The notes: generated by a model from the letters alone, not told the origin. 64,000 nt of DNA from Panulirus ornatus (GCF_036320965.1 NC_092257.1:21636913-21700912), one strand, 5' to 3'. Positions 50,630 to 61,050 are shown, counted from the first letter of the stretch. Numbers and translations are program-made.

Positions 50630-50696
<67 letters not shown>
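50630..50696. repeat. (TA)n microsatellite
   Basis: About 66 bp of TA between the S element and a LINE tail fragment. Confidence 0.96.
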
Positions 50697-50700
<4 letters not shown>

Positions 50701-50865
50701 AGATGTATAGGTATGTATATATGCATGTGTGGATGTGTATGTATATACATGTGTATGTGGGTGGGTTGGGCCATTCTTTCGTCCATTTCCTTGCGCTACC
50801 TCACTAACGCGGGAGACAGCAACAAAGCAAAGTAAATAAATAAATAATAAAATAATGTGTTTACA
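50697..50865 (+). mobile_element. LINE 3' UTR fragment, plus orientation
   Basis: GGTATGTATATATGCATGTG through GGTTGGGCCATTCTTTCGTC to AACGCGGGAGACAGCAACAA AG, then an (AAAT)n tail instead of (TA)n. No coding sequence. Confidence 0.85.
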
Positions 50866-51150
50866 GGTATTCTTATCTTGTGCATCATGGGAAGCAACCT
50901 CTAGCAGAGGTGTGATTTGCTGACGTAAAATTTAAATACTGTACACAGGAAATACACATCCCTGAAATCATATATACAGTACATTAAAATGACTTGCTCT
51001 GTTTCATTTTCAATGTATTACATAAAATTTTGTACTCCTTGATATTACTGTCATTTTCTACAAATGTAATCTCATAGCTCAAGTTATAACTTTCTGAAGG
51101 AATCATACAGGATAAATTGGTTCAGATCTTTCTCTGCATATTTCACACTC
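50866..51150. other. Between LINE fragment and gypsy pol end
   Basis: AT-rich. It is where a 3' LTR would be expected if the gypsy element were undisturbed, but I could not recognise a match to the 5' LTR. Confidence 0.45.
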
Positions 51151-51153
51151 CCT

Positions 51154-52440
51154 TTAGCTTGGTAAACTGACATTACCCTCTCCTTGATCTTCAAGCATTC
51201 TATTCAGTTCCTGAACCACAACTTGCCCAGAACTCATTTGTCCTGTAGCTTGTTGTGTATCATTCATATCATCCTTACCCCATTCCTGTATGATTACTTC
51301 TCTTGAAACTCCCTGCTCTGTCAACTCTACGCTTCTAAACCTCACTAGATCAACATGTTTCCCGACAACTCTATTATCAGATATTCAGTCTTATATGACA
51401 AGGGTCCAATTACCTTCACTACAACTCCTGGTAACCACTAAGCTCCACTACCACAATAAGTCTCCATAAAGACTTCATCATTTACCCTAAATTCCCTCAC
51501 AGGTTAGCTCTTGTCATATTTCTTTTAATCTTCTTGTTCCTTTTTTTGCCCCTTTTTGTATGTTTGGTCTCAGTGTGTAAAAAGGTTCCCATAGATTTTT
51601 TCCCTTGGTTAGTCTGATGGGTACTAGCAGTTACAGGACTGTGGTGAACATCTGTGTCTGAGTAAGAACCTTGAGAACCTTGTTTTGATGTCTCCTTTTT
51701 TCATTTTCTTTAGCTCATTTATAAATATCTAAACAGCTCTTTCAGACATTCCATTACAGCTTGGGTGAAAAGGAGCACAAGTAACATGGTCAATCCCATT
51801 TTTTCTGCATTAATTGGCCAAATTCATAACTGGTAAACTGGCTTCCATCATCATTAACTTATATCAAGGGCAGCTCATGAGTGGTAAAAATATCCCTTAA
51901 TGGTTGCAAATGCTGATGTACTATTCATGATTCTTATCACAAACCATTTCTAATGGGGACCTATGTGAATTTCTACATGTGCTCTCTCCCATGGCTTATT
52001 GGGGTAGGGCCACACATAAAGGGGTGCAACAAAGGGTTTATTTTTCTTGACCTGACGAACCTTACAAGTTCCTACCATTTGTTCAATATCCCTATCTGAA
52101 TTAGACTACCAAACATATGATCTAGCACTCCCTTTCATTAATGAGATGCCTAGAGGAGCCTCAAGCAGTTCTCTAGATACACTTTGCTCTCCTACCAGAG
52201 GAACACTAGCCCATTTCCACATTATGCAACTTTCATATGAACTAAGTTCATCTCTATGTACATAAAATTACTTAAACTCTGGGGCCTGACCAACCATTCT
52301 TGATAAATGGCAAAACTTCAGCATATACTAGGTCATGCAGTTCACCTCCTGCAACTGGTGAATCTTCAATGTGCTCTGACAATAATATGGTATTTGTGAG
52401 GAGTGATACTGATGCTGGTTTCTCTGCAAATGGCAACCAA
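51154..52440 (-). pseudogene. gypsy integrase remnant
   Basis: After RNase H, broken frames show VGEQSVSRELLEAPLGI, EQMVGTCKVRQVKKNKP (the zinc-binding and linker region CxxC is damaged), PYPNKPWERAHVEIHIGP (catalytic core start, Asp changed to Glu or His) and a C-terminal tail SVELTEQGVSREVIIQEW ending at a stop near 51154. Too mutated to act. Confidence 0.75.
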
Positions 52441-53810
52441 CTCAATAGGTCGGCATTTGCACTGTCACGACCCTTTCCTAATTCAAATTGGTAATCATAA
52501 GCAGGAAGTGAGATCCTAACATTGTATTCTTGCACTAGTCATACAGAGTAATCCCTTGTGTTCATGTAAAAGTGGCACTCAAGGCTTGTGGTCTGTGACT
52601 AATGTGAATGATCTTCCAAACACAATGAAAATAGCACACTCAAATACCATTGTCAAACTCTCCATGTCAATTTGTGCATAATTTTTCACAGCATCATTCA
52701 GTGCATGTGAAGCAAAAGCTCTAGGGTGTTCTGATCCATCTTCATATTGGTGTACTAGATCTCCTCTAAAGCATATGTTGATGCATCACATGACAAAACA
52801 AGAGGCCTATCTGGATTATAGTGTACCAAAACCTCGCTCGACAATAACATTGCACCCCCTTCCTTGACAACATAGACAATGGCACAGGCAATAAAGATAA
52901 GTTTCTGAGGAATTTACCAAAAAAATTCATACCTCCAAAGAATGATTGCAATGTTTGTACATCTACTGTCCTGGGGGATCCACAACTGTTTTCACTTTAC
53001 TTTCCAATATGTGACTGCCCTGTGCACAATTATGAGTCCCAAATAACCAACACTGCTTTGGAAATCACACAATTGTCAAAAAGCAGCTTCAAGCCACTTT
53101 CATCTAATCTCTCTACCACCCTGATCAAGTTTACTGTGTTCTGGTTCAGTGCTTTTAGTGATCAAATATCATCACTGTGTGGAATCTCTCTCAATAAAAT
53201 GTACATTTCTCTGAAAAATCCCAGGTGTACTCTTGATCCCATAGGATAATCTGTCATATCTGAGTAATGCTTCATCCAATAACATTTCTTGATAAGCACT
53301 ACTCAAGTCCAACTTTGATACTGACTTAAATCTTATCAAACCAGCCAATAAGTCATTTTTAGAACTAGGAAAGTGTCCTTCTCAGCCATCAAGTTTACCA
53401 TCACTTTAAAGTCTCCACAAAATTCTAGCTTGCGAGGATGACTTGGACACAAACACTATGGGATTGGCCCATTCTGGACTTTCCACCAGCATGAGTGTCC
53501 CATTTGCTACTAGTCTACCCCCTTACATGTCTGCGGCCTCTCTCACAGAAAAAGGCAATGGACGAGCTTTCAAAAATTTTGGCTTTACACGAGCATCAAC
53601 ATAAATTTTGGCCTTATTTCTAATGTCCATGCCCAAACCTTCCTCAAATACACCAATATACATCATTTTTAGCTCCTTTACAAATTGTTCATTGCTAGCC
53701 AACTGTTCCTGTAAATTAAAAACTGAATTCTTCCAATAAATCTTAACTGTTTGTAACCAGTTCCTACCTAACAGATTTTGTATATCAGCTTCTACTACTA
53801 ATACCGGCAA
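52440..53810 (-). pseudogene. gypsy reverse transcriptase and RNase H remnant
   Basis: The protease end and RT start are in the 53810-53523 frame: LLGRNWLQTVKIYW, GVFEEGLGMDIRNKAKIYVD, FLKARPLPFSVRE. RT motif C survives as HSDDI (YLDDI in the family) near 53180-53163, followed by a stop. The thumb/connection is at 52951-52766 (QSFFGGMNFFGKFLRNLSLL, the FLGMVNYYGKF block). The RNase H end is at about 52510-52430 (YDYQFELGKGRDSANADLLS, with the DALSRLP-like end). Many frame breaks. Confidence 0.85.
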
Positions 53811-53899
53811 CTCATTTACTTAACTATTTTGTGTGACATAAGCTTTCATAACAATTTTAGCTCAATCTTTTTCCTGTCTATGACTTCAATATCACATCA

Positions 53900-54130
53900 T
53901 CTTACGTTAGTTTCTCTTGTAATATGGGTACCTGTCGCAAACTCTCATAAACATGTTCATGAACTACAGTAGAATTTGCACCAATGTCTATCTCTAAATC
54001 TACATCTTGCTCTTCAATATTTAGTACAACCCTTCTCAGCTGTACCTCATTAGACTCCACCACTATAATGTATTGAACTGAGTTCAAAATAGTGCTCTTT
54101 ACCTTTTTCAACTCCATTATCATATTACAT
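53900..54130 (-). pseudogene. gypsy aspartic protease remnant
   Basis: VLNIEEQDVDLEIDIGANST places DIGAN (about 53988-53974) where the DTGAS active site is expected. The Thr to Ile change would harm catalysis. A (CCT)n-rich stretch just upstream (54160-54240) encodes Gly/Pro/Arg-rich low-complexity sequence. Confidence 0.75.
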
Positions 54131-55000
54131 TCCTTTTTCCTGGTTTCCTGCATTCTTCCTCCTGTTGGAGGTCTTCTTCCTCCTTTTGGAGGTCTTCTTC
54201 TTCCACTGGGTAGTCCTCCTCCTCCTCCTCCTCCTCCTGTTGGCACCGTTCTTCTTCCTCTTCGTGAAAGCGCCCTCTTGGATGTGCCGTTTGGAGAAGT
54301 CTTGAAACAGCTATTAGGGTATGCCCATCTATCCTTTCTTCTCTCGCTCCAGTCCTGTCACTGAGGCTGCTGACATAGGAGAAATGGAAGGCTTGTTGGC
54401 TGTTGTAGCACCTCTTGTCTCTGGCCCAACAGCTGTCTGGATGATGGATGACCTTCTGCATAACTCCAATTGGTTGTGCCTTGCGTCACTGCCTGCAGGG
54501 ATGATGGCTATTTCATGTCCGTTGCGTCCTTCTGTGTTCATCCCCCAACTGCCACTGGCAAATTGTAGATTTTCTTGCACAACAGAATCTCACCAGGCTT
54601 AACAGAATCTCACCAGGCTTGGGCTCCAGTGCCACTAGTTTTGCTTGAATCTGCTCAGCGGTGACACCTACAAACTAACTGGTCGCCCAACATTTGATCT
54701 TGCTGGTCTGTCATCAAAGATCAGAAATTGCAGTGCTCCATTAGTTCTCTCATGGCACTCATTTAGAGAACAAATCTCTCTGTCTCTCTCCTGGTCGCTG
54801 GATTCTTTTATGGAATTTAGATCTTGCAGCTGTGTCTGGTAACTCTAGCTCAGGGTGTTTAGTTAACACATCACAGAGTTCTTCAAAAGTCAATTCTCCA
54901 GGCCTGAACTGTTCAGACTTGCCCAGATTTCTCAGCAACTTGGGTCCTACAACTGCTATCAACACATTTTTCTTATTGGCTCTAATCATCTTATATCATT
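54130..55000 (-). pseudogene. gypsy gag remnant
   Basis: The 54989-54759 frame (LIAVVGPKLLRNLGKSEQFR, ELTFEELCDVLTKHPEL, RQRDLF) is a typical gag segment. Further on, in other frames, are LMEHCNF, DQMLGDQLVCR and KPGEILLCKK. A damaged zinc knuckle at about 54431-54370 reads CWARDKRCYNSQQAFHFSYV, with a Cys replaced by Ser and GH by FH, so metal binding would be lost. Shared with LTR element capsid/nucleocapsid proteins that package element RNA. Confidence 0.8.
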
Positions 55001-55216
55001 CACCAAGAAAAAAAAAAATGTTGCAGACGCTCCTTGTACTCAGTTCAGGAGTCACTGTTTAGATGAAATTCACTTATTTGGCCAATAAGAGATATTGTTA
55101 GTCTCTAGTTTGCCGACAGTTGAAATCACACAACGCCCAATTACCTCCCAGGTTTGGCTACCTTCCAAAGCTTGTCCATACTTATTTCACACACTTCTAT
55201 CCTCGTCGCCACTTTA

Positions 55217-55295
55217 TGTAATGTTCAGCATGGTATAATGGCCTGAGTGGTTCCAATCAAACGTGTAATAGTCCCAAAACAATTTGATTTACTCT
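55217..55295 (-). repeat. Proposed 5' LTR 3' end with primer-binding site beside it
   Basis: On the minus strand the LTR would end GCTGAACATTACA at 55217. It is followed by TAAAG and a TGG-starting tRNA-complementary site at 55211-55199. The upstream limit of the LTR is not seen. Support comes from the alignment with 44856-44965, which starts at the same base. Confidence 0.6.
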
Positions 55296-55404
55296 AAAAT
55301 TCTGAAGATATCTTCAGCAGTCGGATTTCATCCCCAGATATTAATAGAGTCAGAATTTATCATACTGGTATCTTTAATACTGCAAAGTAATAGTAATAAT
55401 AATG

Positions 55405-55406
<2 letters not shown>

Positions 55407-55479
<73 letters not shown>
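55407..55479. repeat. (CA)n-(TA)n compound microsatellite
   Basis: About 13 CA repeats then about 22 TA repeats, 220 bp downstream of the penultimate FBXL16 exon in intron sequence. Confidence 0.95.
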
Positions 55480-55480
<1 letters not shown>

Positions 55481-55697
55481 TTGGTCCTTAACCACGCTGG
55501 CCAGGACGGAAGTACCTGTGCCAAGTTGGTTATTATATAATAAAAATACATGACATAAAATCTACAATACTGCATTACTTTTATCAGATTATCCTTCGGT
55601 TATTCATCATCTTATAAGACTGTATCAATGACTGTATCACCGAAAAACTATGGAACAATACCCTATGACACCACATCATCTTTCCCCATCTGCTGAC

Positions 55698-55846
55698 CTG
55701 CGAGGGAGAGGACCTGGATGTTCCTCATGGAGCAGAGGTGCTGCACTCCGAAGTCCCGCACCTGCGAACACCAGCGGAGGAAGAGCGCCGAGAGGGACAG
55801 CATGGTGGAGATGTAGCCCACGCCAATGTCTGTGATATGCACACAT
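55698..55846 (-). CDS. FBXL16: FBXL16-like gene, penultimate coding exon
   Basis: This 149 bp exon lies between an acceptor (CTCCCCCCACAG|A, AG at 55848-55847) and a donor (GCAG|GTCAGC, GT at 55697-55696). After one base that completes Arg, it encodes 49 residues beginning [15 protein letters not shown] and containing [14 protein letters not shown] and ending in IQVLSLA. These are two further cysteine-type LRRs in the order expected for FBXL16. The last base (G) is completed by GT of the next exon to give Gly, so SLA-G-C continues in frame. The upstream side is unusual: the acceptor is the first member of a 68-70 bp tandem array whose units each repeat the CCCCACAG|AT sequence. The intron to the previous exon is 3,292 bp and the intron to the next is 12,074 bp. 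Confidence 0.92.
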
Positions 55847-56593
55847 CTGTGGGGGGAGTAAAGATACCCTTGGGGGATAACAGATCCCGGGACATATCCT
55901 GTTAATAGGCACATATCTGTGGGGGTAGTAAAGATACCCTTGGGTGATAACAGATCCCGGGACATATCCTGTTAATAGGCACATATCTGTGGGGAGTAAA
56001 GATACCCTTGGGGGATAACAGATCCCGGGACATATCCTGTTAATAGGCACATATCTGTGGGGAGTAAAGATACCCTTGGGGGATAACAGATCCCGGGACA
56101 TATCCTGTTAATAGGCACATATCTGTGGGGAGTAAAGATACCCTTGGGGGATAACAGATCCCGGGACATATCCTGTTAATAGGCACATATCTGTGGGGAG
56201 TAAAGATACCCTTGGGGGATAACAGATCCCGGGATATATCCTGTTATAGGCACACATCTGTGGGGGGTGTAAAGATACCATTGGGGGATGACAGAACCCG
56301 GGATATATCCTGTTATAGGCACACATCTGTGGGGGGAGTAAAGATACCATTGGGGGATAACAGATCTCGGGACATATCCTGTTAATAGGCACATATCTGT
56401 GGGGGGTGTAAAGATACCATTGGGGGATAACAGATCCCGGGGACTTATCCTGTGATAGACACACATCTGTGGGGAAGTAAAGATACCATTGGGGGATAAC
56501 AAAACCCTGGATATATCCTGTGATAGACACACATCTGTGGGGAGTAAAGATACCATTGGGGATAACAGATCCCGGGACATATCCTGTTAATAG
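55841..56593 (-). repeat. 68-70 bp minisatellite duplicating the FBXL16 splice acceptor
   Basis: There are eleven tandem units, starting at about 55841, 55911, 55981, 56049, 56117, 56185, 56252, 56321, 56391, 56461 and 56529. On the minus strand each reads CTTTACTCCCCACAG then AT(A/G)TGTGC(C/A)TAT, followed by about 40 bp of spacer including the GATCTGTTATCCCCC motif. The unit at 55841 is the real exon border. Units near the exon (55981-56185) are almost identical to each other, while the distal ones carry a CATTGG variant and indels, suggesting expansion and homogenisation next to the exon. Minus-strand frames stay open across many units, but this is a by-product of the repetition. Confidence 0.93.
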
Positions 56594-56661
56594 AATATAT
56601 GCCAGAGTCTCCTGCTTATAGAATGGGTGATTACACACACACAAAATGTAATAACGCACCA

Positions 56662-56912
56662 TGCAACATTCCTTGTTAATTCATTGTGTTATATAATCTC
56701 TTTTTTTTTTCAGAACAGACCTAAATTTAGTTTTAGGAAAATACAGAGTTTACTTTGGTCATATACATGAGCTGACCTAACTTTCTGCAACATTCCTTAT
56801 AAATTCATTGTGTTATATAATCTCTTTTTTTTTTCTGAACAGACCTAAATTTAGTATTAGGAAAATACAGAGCTTACTCTGTCAGGTCATATACAGGAGC
56901 TGACCTAACCTT
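56662..56912. repeat. 124 bp direct tandem duplication
   Basis: Two adjacent copies begin GCAACATTCCTT at 56663 and again at 56787. Both contain a T-run, the segment GAACAGACCTAAATTTAG and a GAGCTGACCTAAC end. They differ by a few substitutions and a short insertion (CTGTCAGG). They lie in the intron between the two right-hand FBXL16 exons. Confidence 0.85.
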
Positions 56913-57328
56913 CACACCTTATATGAGCGACCAGGACCAATTAATGACCTAAGAGTCCAATATCACCTGTTCAATCAAGAGAAATAAACCCTGACAAGCT
57001 ACTTCCTCCCTATAATTAGGAACAACTCCAAAGTAAAACTAATTACATTGTTAAAAAAGTACACCAGGGATTTGGATATTTTTACGGAAAAGAGAACAGG
57101 ATTTTGATCCCTTACACATCTTCACTCTCGCCATATAACATTGAACAGTGTAATGTAGCAGACCTAGATTACTTGGAGGAACTGATAATGTTGTGTTTGG
57201 TTTCCAAAGATTCACTGGCATTTATATATACATATACATATTTTGTTTTGGCCATGCACTGTCACTATGTATGTATATACCTGGCTCAGGCTAGGGTATA
57301 TATACATATGGATTTAATGGGATCTCTC

Positions 57329-57332
57329 TATC

Positions 57333-57417
<85 letters not shown>
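57329..57417. repeat. (CTAT)n-(TA)n compound microsatellite
   Basis: About ten CTAT repeats, then about 48 bp of TA. The long plus frame here is a product of the repeat. Confidence 0.95.
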
Positions 57418-57420
<3 letters not shown>

Positions 57421-58023
57421 CTTTGTTTCACTCCTATCCCAAAACAGGAGCTACAGTATGATCAGTCTAATATATATGCAACTGTAAACATACACGAACA
57501 TTAATGTATTATCTTATATGATAATTCTGTAATAATAAATAATTACCTGATAACCGTATCTTTGGATTCCATGTCACTTAAACCTGCAGTTAATAATGCT
57601 GAAGTTTTTCAAAAGGCAAAAATAATCCTTCAGCAGCTTAAACTTTCGTAACAAACAATATTACAGTTACAACTACATTACAACTCAAAGCTTATATTCT
57701 TTTCAGCATGTTTCATACTTTTCATATTAGTTTTTTTCGTTTTTTTTTTCAGTCATCAACATTCCAATGAAGGCATTTTTCCTGAACTTCCTCATCTCTT
57801 TTACAGTTTGTAGGAAAGCTAGGCTTTTTCTTTAATCTATCAACAGTTTAAATACTCGTTCATTATTCATTAATTTTCTCATAAAGCTTTTCATTTTCAG
57901 TACTCTTCTGTTTACTGTGTACTTCCCATTCTAATACCATACATCATTCCAGATTCCCCTCACCTTCCTCCCATTTATATAAGATTATTGTAGATTTTAA
58001 ACCTAACTTTGTCATTTCCCTTA

Positions 58024-58060
<37 letters not shown>

Positions 58061-59138
58061 ACCAAAGAACCTCATCTTCCAATCACCACCACTCAATTTC
58101 TCTCCTCTTCTTCTTTGTCTCCTACTCTACTTCTTTCTTTTCTTCCTTATTATTTGTTCGTCATTCGTGTCCTCTTCAGTTTCCCAATTTTCTTTTGTGC
58201 CCCCACCCCCTACCCTTGTGATTATAACCAAACTTTCCCCCCCTCTCTCTCTCTTTCCCATCTTTATTCTCCATCTACCTGTTTTTTCTGTTCCATTCCT
58301 ACCTGTTTCTCACCCTTCCCTCTCCCTAACCTTCATTCCCCACTCATTCCTGGTCGCTTCTCTTCCCATCTCCCTTATCCCTAATTCTTCTTCCTTCCCC
58401 ACGTACACCCACCATCTTCTGCTCCCTTTTCCCTACTCAGGCATTATTACTTCCTTTCCATCTTCTACATTCTGGACCCCATCTCATTCTTTCCTTTCCT
58501 CCTCTTCTCCTTCTCCACCTCGTCCACCTTCGTCCTTCGAAACCCTGCCACCAACTCCTCCATCCCAAGCTGTCAAACTTCAGTCTTTTACAAGCAGGTT
58601 GACGTTGTATGCAGTGTCCTACGGGCCTCACTCACTATACCACCCTCTCCCTTCCCCGTGTAACTGTCATGCACGAATTCACTAAGCTCATTGAAGGCAA
58701 TGGCTTCTCGAGCCCCGCCATCGCTCCTACCATCTCGTCCCTGACTGCTACATCCCTCCAGGTCAAATTTACGTTTTGACAGATTCAAATCTTTATGTCA
58801 AAAGTTTACTTATTCTCAGGATGGCTGAGGTCTGACCAGCCAACCCTCACTCATCCCCTCATTCTAACACCCCTTGGTATTAACTCAATTGTCATGTGGG
58901 AGTTACCCTCTCACCATCCCTTACGTACCTCTCCGTCGTGAGTTCCTTCGACCGACTGATATCGTAGTATGACAGCTTGCTCCTCTCTCTTGCCTACATC
59001 TCCCTCACTCCTCACTTTCCCCGCCCCCCTCTGTCCAGCCTGTCTAGCCTGATCACACAAGTTTAATCAACCCATCATGTCGTCTGAAACACACCCCTCC
59101 ACACCCTCCCCTCCGCCAGCCCACCACCCCAGGCCAAC
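57418..59138. other. FBXL16 intron; pyrimidine-rich stretch at 58.0-58.6 kb
   Basis: Includes (CT)n at about 58029-58059. A roughly 550 bp segment (58010-58560) is dominated by C and T on the plus strand, so it is purine-rich on the transcript strand. Open frames here reflect this composition. No repeat family recognised. Confidence 0.6.
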
Positions 59139-59334
59139 CTGTCTAGCGTGAGTTCCTCCAACTGGTTGAGGTCGCAGGCGATGTACTCGAGGGCTGCGTC
59201 CGTGATGCGAGGGCACCAGGAGAGGTCGAGCGAGCGGAGGCGTCGTAGGTTCTCGGCGATGAGCTCGACGCCGTCGTCTGTGATCTTGCTGCACCCGCTG
59301 AGGCTCAGCACCGTCAGGTTGGGCAAGGAGTGCA
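59139..59334 (-). CDS. FBXL16: FBXL16-like gene, internal coding exon (LRR region)
   Basis: This 196 bp exon encodes 64 whole codons plus split codons at both ends. It is read on the minus strand from an acceptor (pyrimidine tract, ..CACTACAG at 59335-59336) to a donor (CAG|GTTGG, GT at 59138-59137). The peptide starts [14 protein letters not shown] and carries cysteine-type leucine-rich repeats: [26 protein letters not shown] and the start of LEELTLDR. These match my memory of the FBXL16 C-terminal LRR block closely. FBXL16 is an F-box family protein that binds SKP1/PP2A-type partners and is thought to modulate ubiquitin-ligase or phosphatase complexes; that role is family knowledge. The exon ends in phase 2 (AG), and joining to the next exon gives Arg-Cys (R-CVHITD). 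It begins with TG, so the preceding exon, which lies outside what I can recognise, must supply one base (Val in the family). Confidence 0.9.
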
Positions 59335-59950
59335 CTGTAGTGGGGAGGGAAAGAGAAAGACTACGTCAGGTCCAACAAATAACTGCGAAATGGCCAAGTG
59401 TTAGGCCTACACCCTCTAAACAATAATGAATAATAATGATAAATCAACTTTGATTAAATCAAGTACAACCATGGAATGAAATAAATATTTAGCGAGTATT
59501 CTGGTGGGATCTATCGGATCTATTGAAGGAGGGTACGAAAACACCTTACACAACAGCAATGATTTACGGGCAGGATATACTGAGGGAGATAACAAAGGGC
59601 AATAAGATAATGGAGGTGCAGGATTATGGGGGTACAGGAGAGGTCAGTTGTGGTAGGTTGTGTAATATGAGGCAGGCTTGGCAAAGGGTCGTGTGATGAT
59701 GGTAGGAGGCGCTAGATGAACCAGGACCCACGCGTGAGAGAAGGGCTAGGCTGCCGGGTTGGACGTAGAGCTCCTGTAGGAGGAGGTGTGGGGTGCACAG
59801 CAGAAATCATAATGTTATACACAGCTCTACACTGTCTTGACACAATTATATGGAAGTTACATAGCGGCTTCTGATCACACGCGATATATTCATAAAAGGT
59901 GTGATGGGTTGTTCTTGTGCTCAATATGGGTTCGATGTAACTACGTGTAT

Positions 59951-59953
<3 letters not shown>
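59335..59953. other. FBXL16 intron upstream of the first visible exon
   Basis: I looked for a further FBXL16 exon on the minus strand and found none. Confidence 0.5.

Positions 59954-60013
<60 letters not shown>
59954..60013. repeat. (TA)n microsatellite
   Basis: About 58 bp of TA before an S element. Confidence 0.96.
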
Positions 60014-60016
<3 letters not shown>

Positions 60017-60249
60017 CCCTGGGGATAGGGGAGAAAGAATACTTCCCACGTATTCCCTGCGTGTCGTAGAAGGCGACTAAAAGGGGAGGGAGCGGGTGGC
60101 TGGAAATCCTCCCATCTCGTTTTTTCTATAATTTTCCAAAAGAAAGAACAGAGAAGGGGACCAGGTGAGGATATTCCCTCAAAGGCCCAGTCCTCTGTTC
60201 TTAACGCTACCTCGCTAATGCGGGAAATGGCGAATAGTATGAAAGAAAA

Positions 60250-60251
<2 letters not shown>
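60014..60251 (+). mobile_element. S element, plus orientation
   Basis: A complete, close-to-consensus copy (ATCCCTGGGGATAGGGGAGA to GCGGGAAATGGCGAATAGTA) with (TA)n on both sides. Confidence 0.9.
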
Positions 60252-60327
<76 letters not shown>

Positions 60328-60338
60328 ATGGGGTTGTT

Positions 60339-60428
<90 letters not shown>
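60252..60428. repeat. Two (TA)n arrays split by an 18-20 bp LINE micro-fragment
   Basis: TA at 60252-60325 and 60344-60428. Between them GGATGGGGTTGTTAGGGA is identical to LINE pol sequence encoding MDGVVRE. Confidence 0.93.
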
Positions 60429-60430
<2 letters not shown>

Positions 60431-60879
60431 AGACAATGTAGTCTGAAATATATCAAAAAGATTACAAGCAAGAATCTTTTAATCAATAGTTTCTCCAACA
60501 ATTACTGTCTGATAGATCCACTAATTACCTTATCTTTCGCAAACTGATAGTTTATCTCATAACAAGGGAACGTATATAAAAAAAAAACACACCTAACCAC
60601 CACTGACACGGCCAGGAACCAATGCCTTAAGGCAAGAAATGAGAGACAAGAGAAATATGGACGGAATATTACTAAAAATTAGTTCTCATCAATGAAAAAA
60701 AAAAAAAATTGAGGATTACAAGCCATTTCATTATGTGGTCAACGTCAAAATGCCTTCAAGTACACAGACGGCGAGGGGTTTGAAGGACATGGTAACTCCA
60801 AGATGGAACAAAGCTTCACCAGTTCGGCCACAACGCTGCAGGAGATAAAAGACGAGAGCCACTGAAGAAAGTCCAACCA
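60429..60879. other. Low-copy DNA, no gene seen
   Basis: No coding or repeat signal recognised. Confidence 0.5.
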
Positions 60880-61050
60880 CAGTGGTTCCCAAAGTGGTCA
60901 TCAGAAAGCCCCCAGGGGTCGACGGAACTGTGCAGGGGGTCGATACATGTCGACAGGGAGGAGGGAAGGGATGGGAAGGGGAAGGGAGGGGTCGATAAAA
61001 GTCTAAGGGGTCACAAAACGTTAACTTTAAAAAAAAAGGTTTGAATACTT
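60880..61050 (+). mobile_element. hAT-like non-autonomous element remnant
   Basis: Begins CAGTGGTTCCCAAAGTGGTC, the typical terminal inverted repeat of Charlie/ZBED-like hAT elements. Internal repeats of GGGGTCGA follow, and it ends near TTAAAAAAAAAGGTTTGAAT, where the inverted repeat should read GGTTTGGGAACCACTG. The right end is degraded and no clear 8 bp target duplication was found. Confidence 0.5.

Larger units (their letters stand above)
51100..55300 (-). mobile_element. Decayed Ty3/gypsy-type LTR retrotransposon
   Basis: Minus-strand order is LTR end (ATTACA at 55222-55217), a PBS-like TGGCGACGAGGAT from 55211, gag, protease, RT, RNase H and integrase. That is the gypsy order, with RNase H before integrase. 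All domains contain stops and frameshifts. It sits in the 12 kb FBXL16 intron in the same orientation as the gene. Individual domains are listed separately. Confidence 0.88.

Noticed and set aside
55663..56662. Minus-strand frames with repeated [16 protein letters not shown] segments
   Set aside because: Product of the splice-acceptor minisatellite. The only real coding part is 55698-55846.
58588..58788. Possible decayed coding segment (plus FTKLIEGNGFSSPAIAPT)
   Set aside because: Looked faintly protein-like but no family recognised, with stops on both sides and inside a compositionally biased region.
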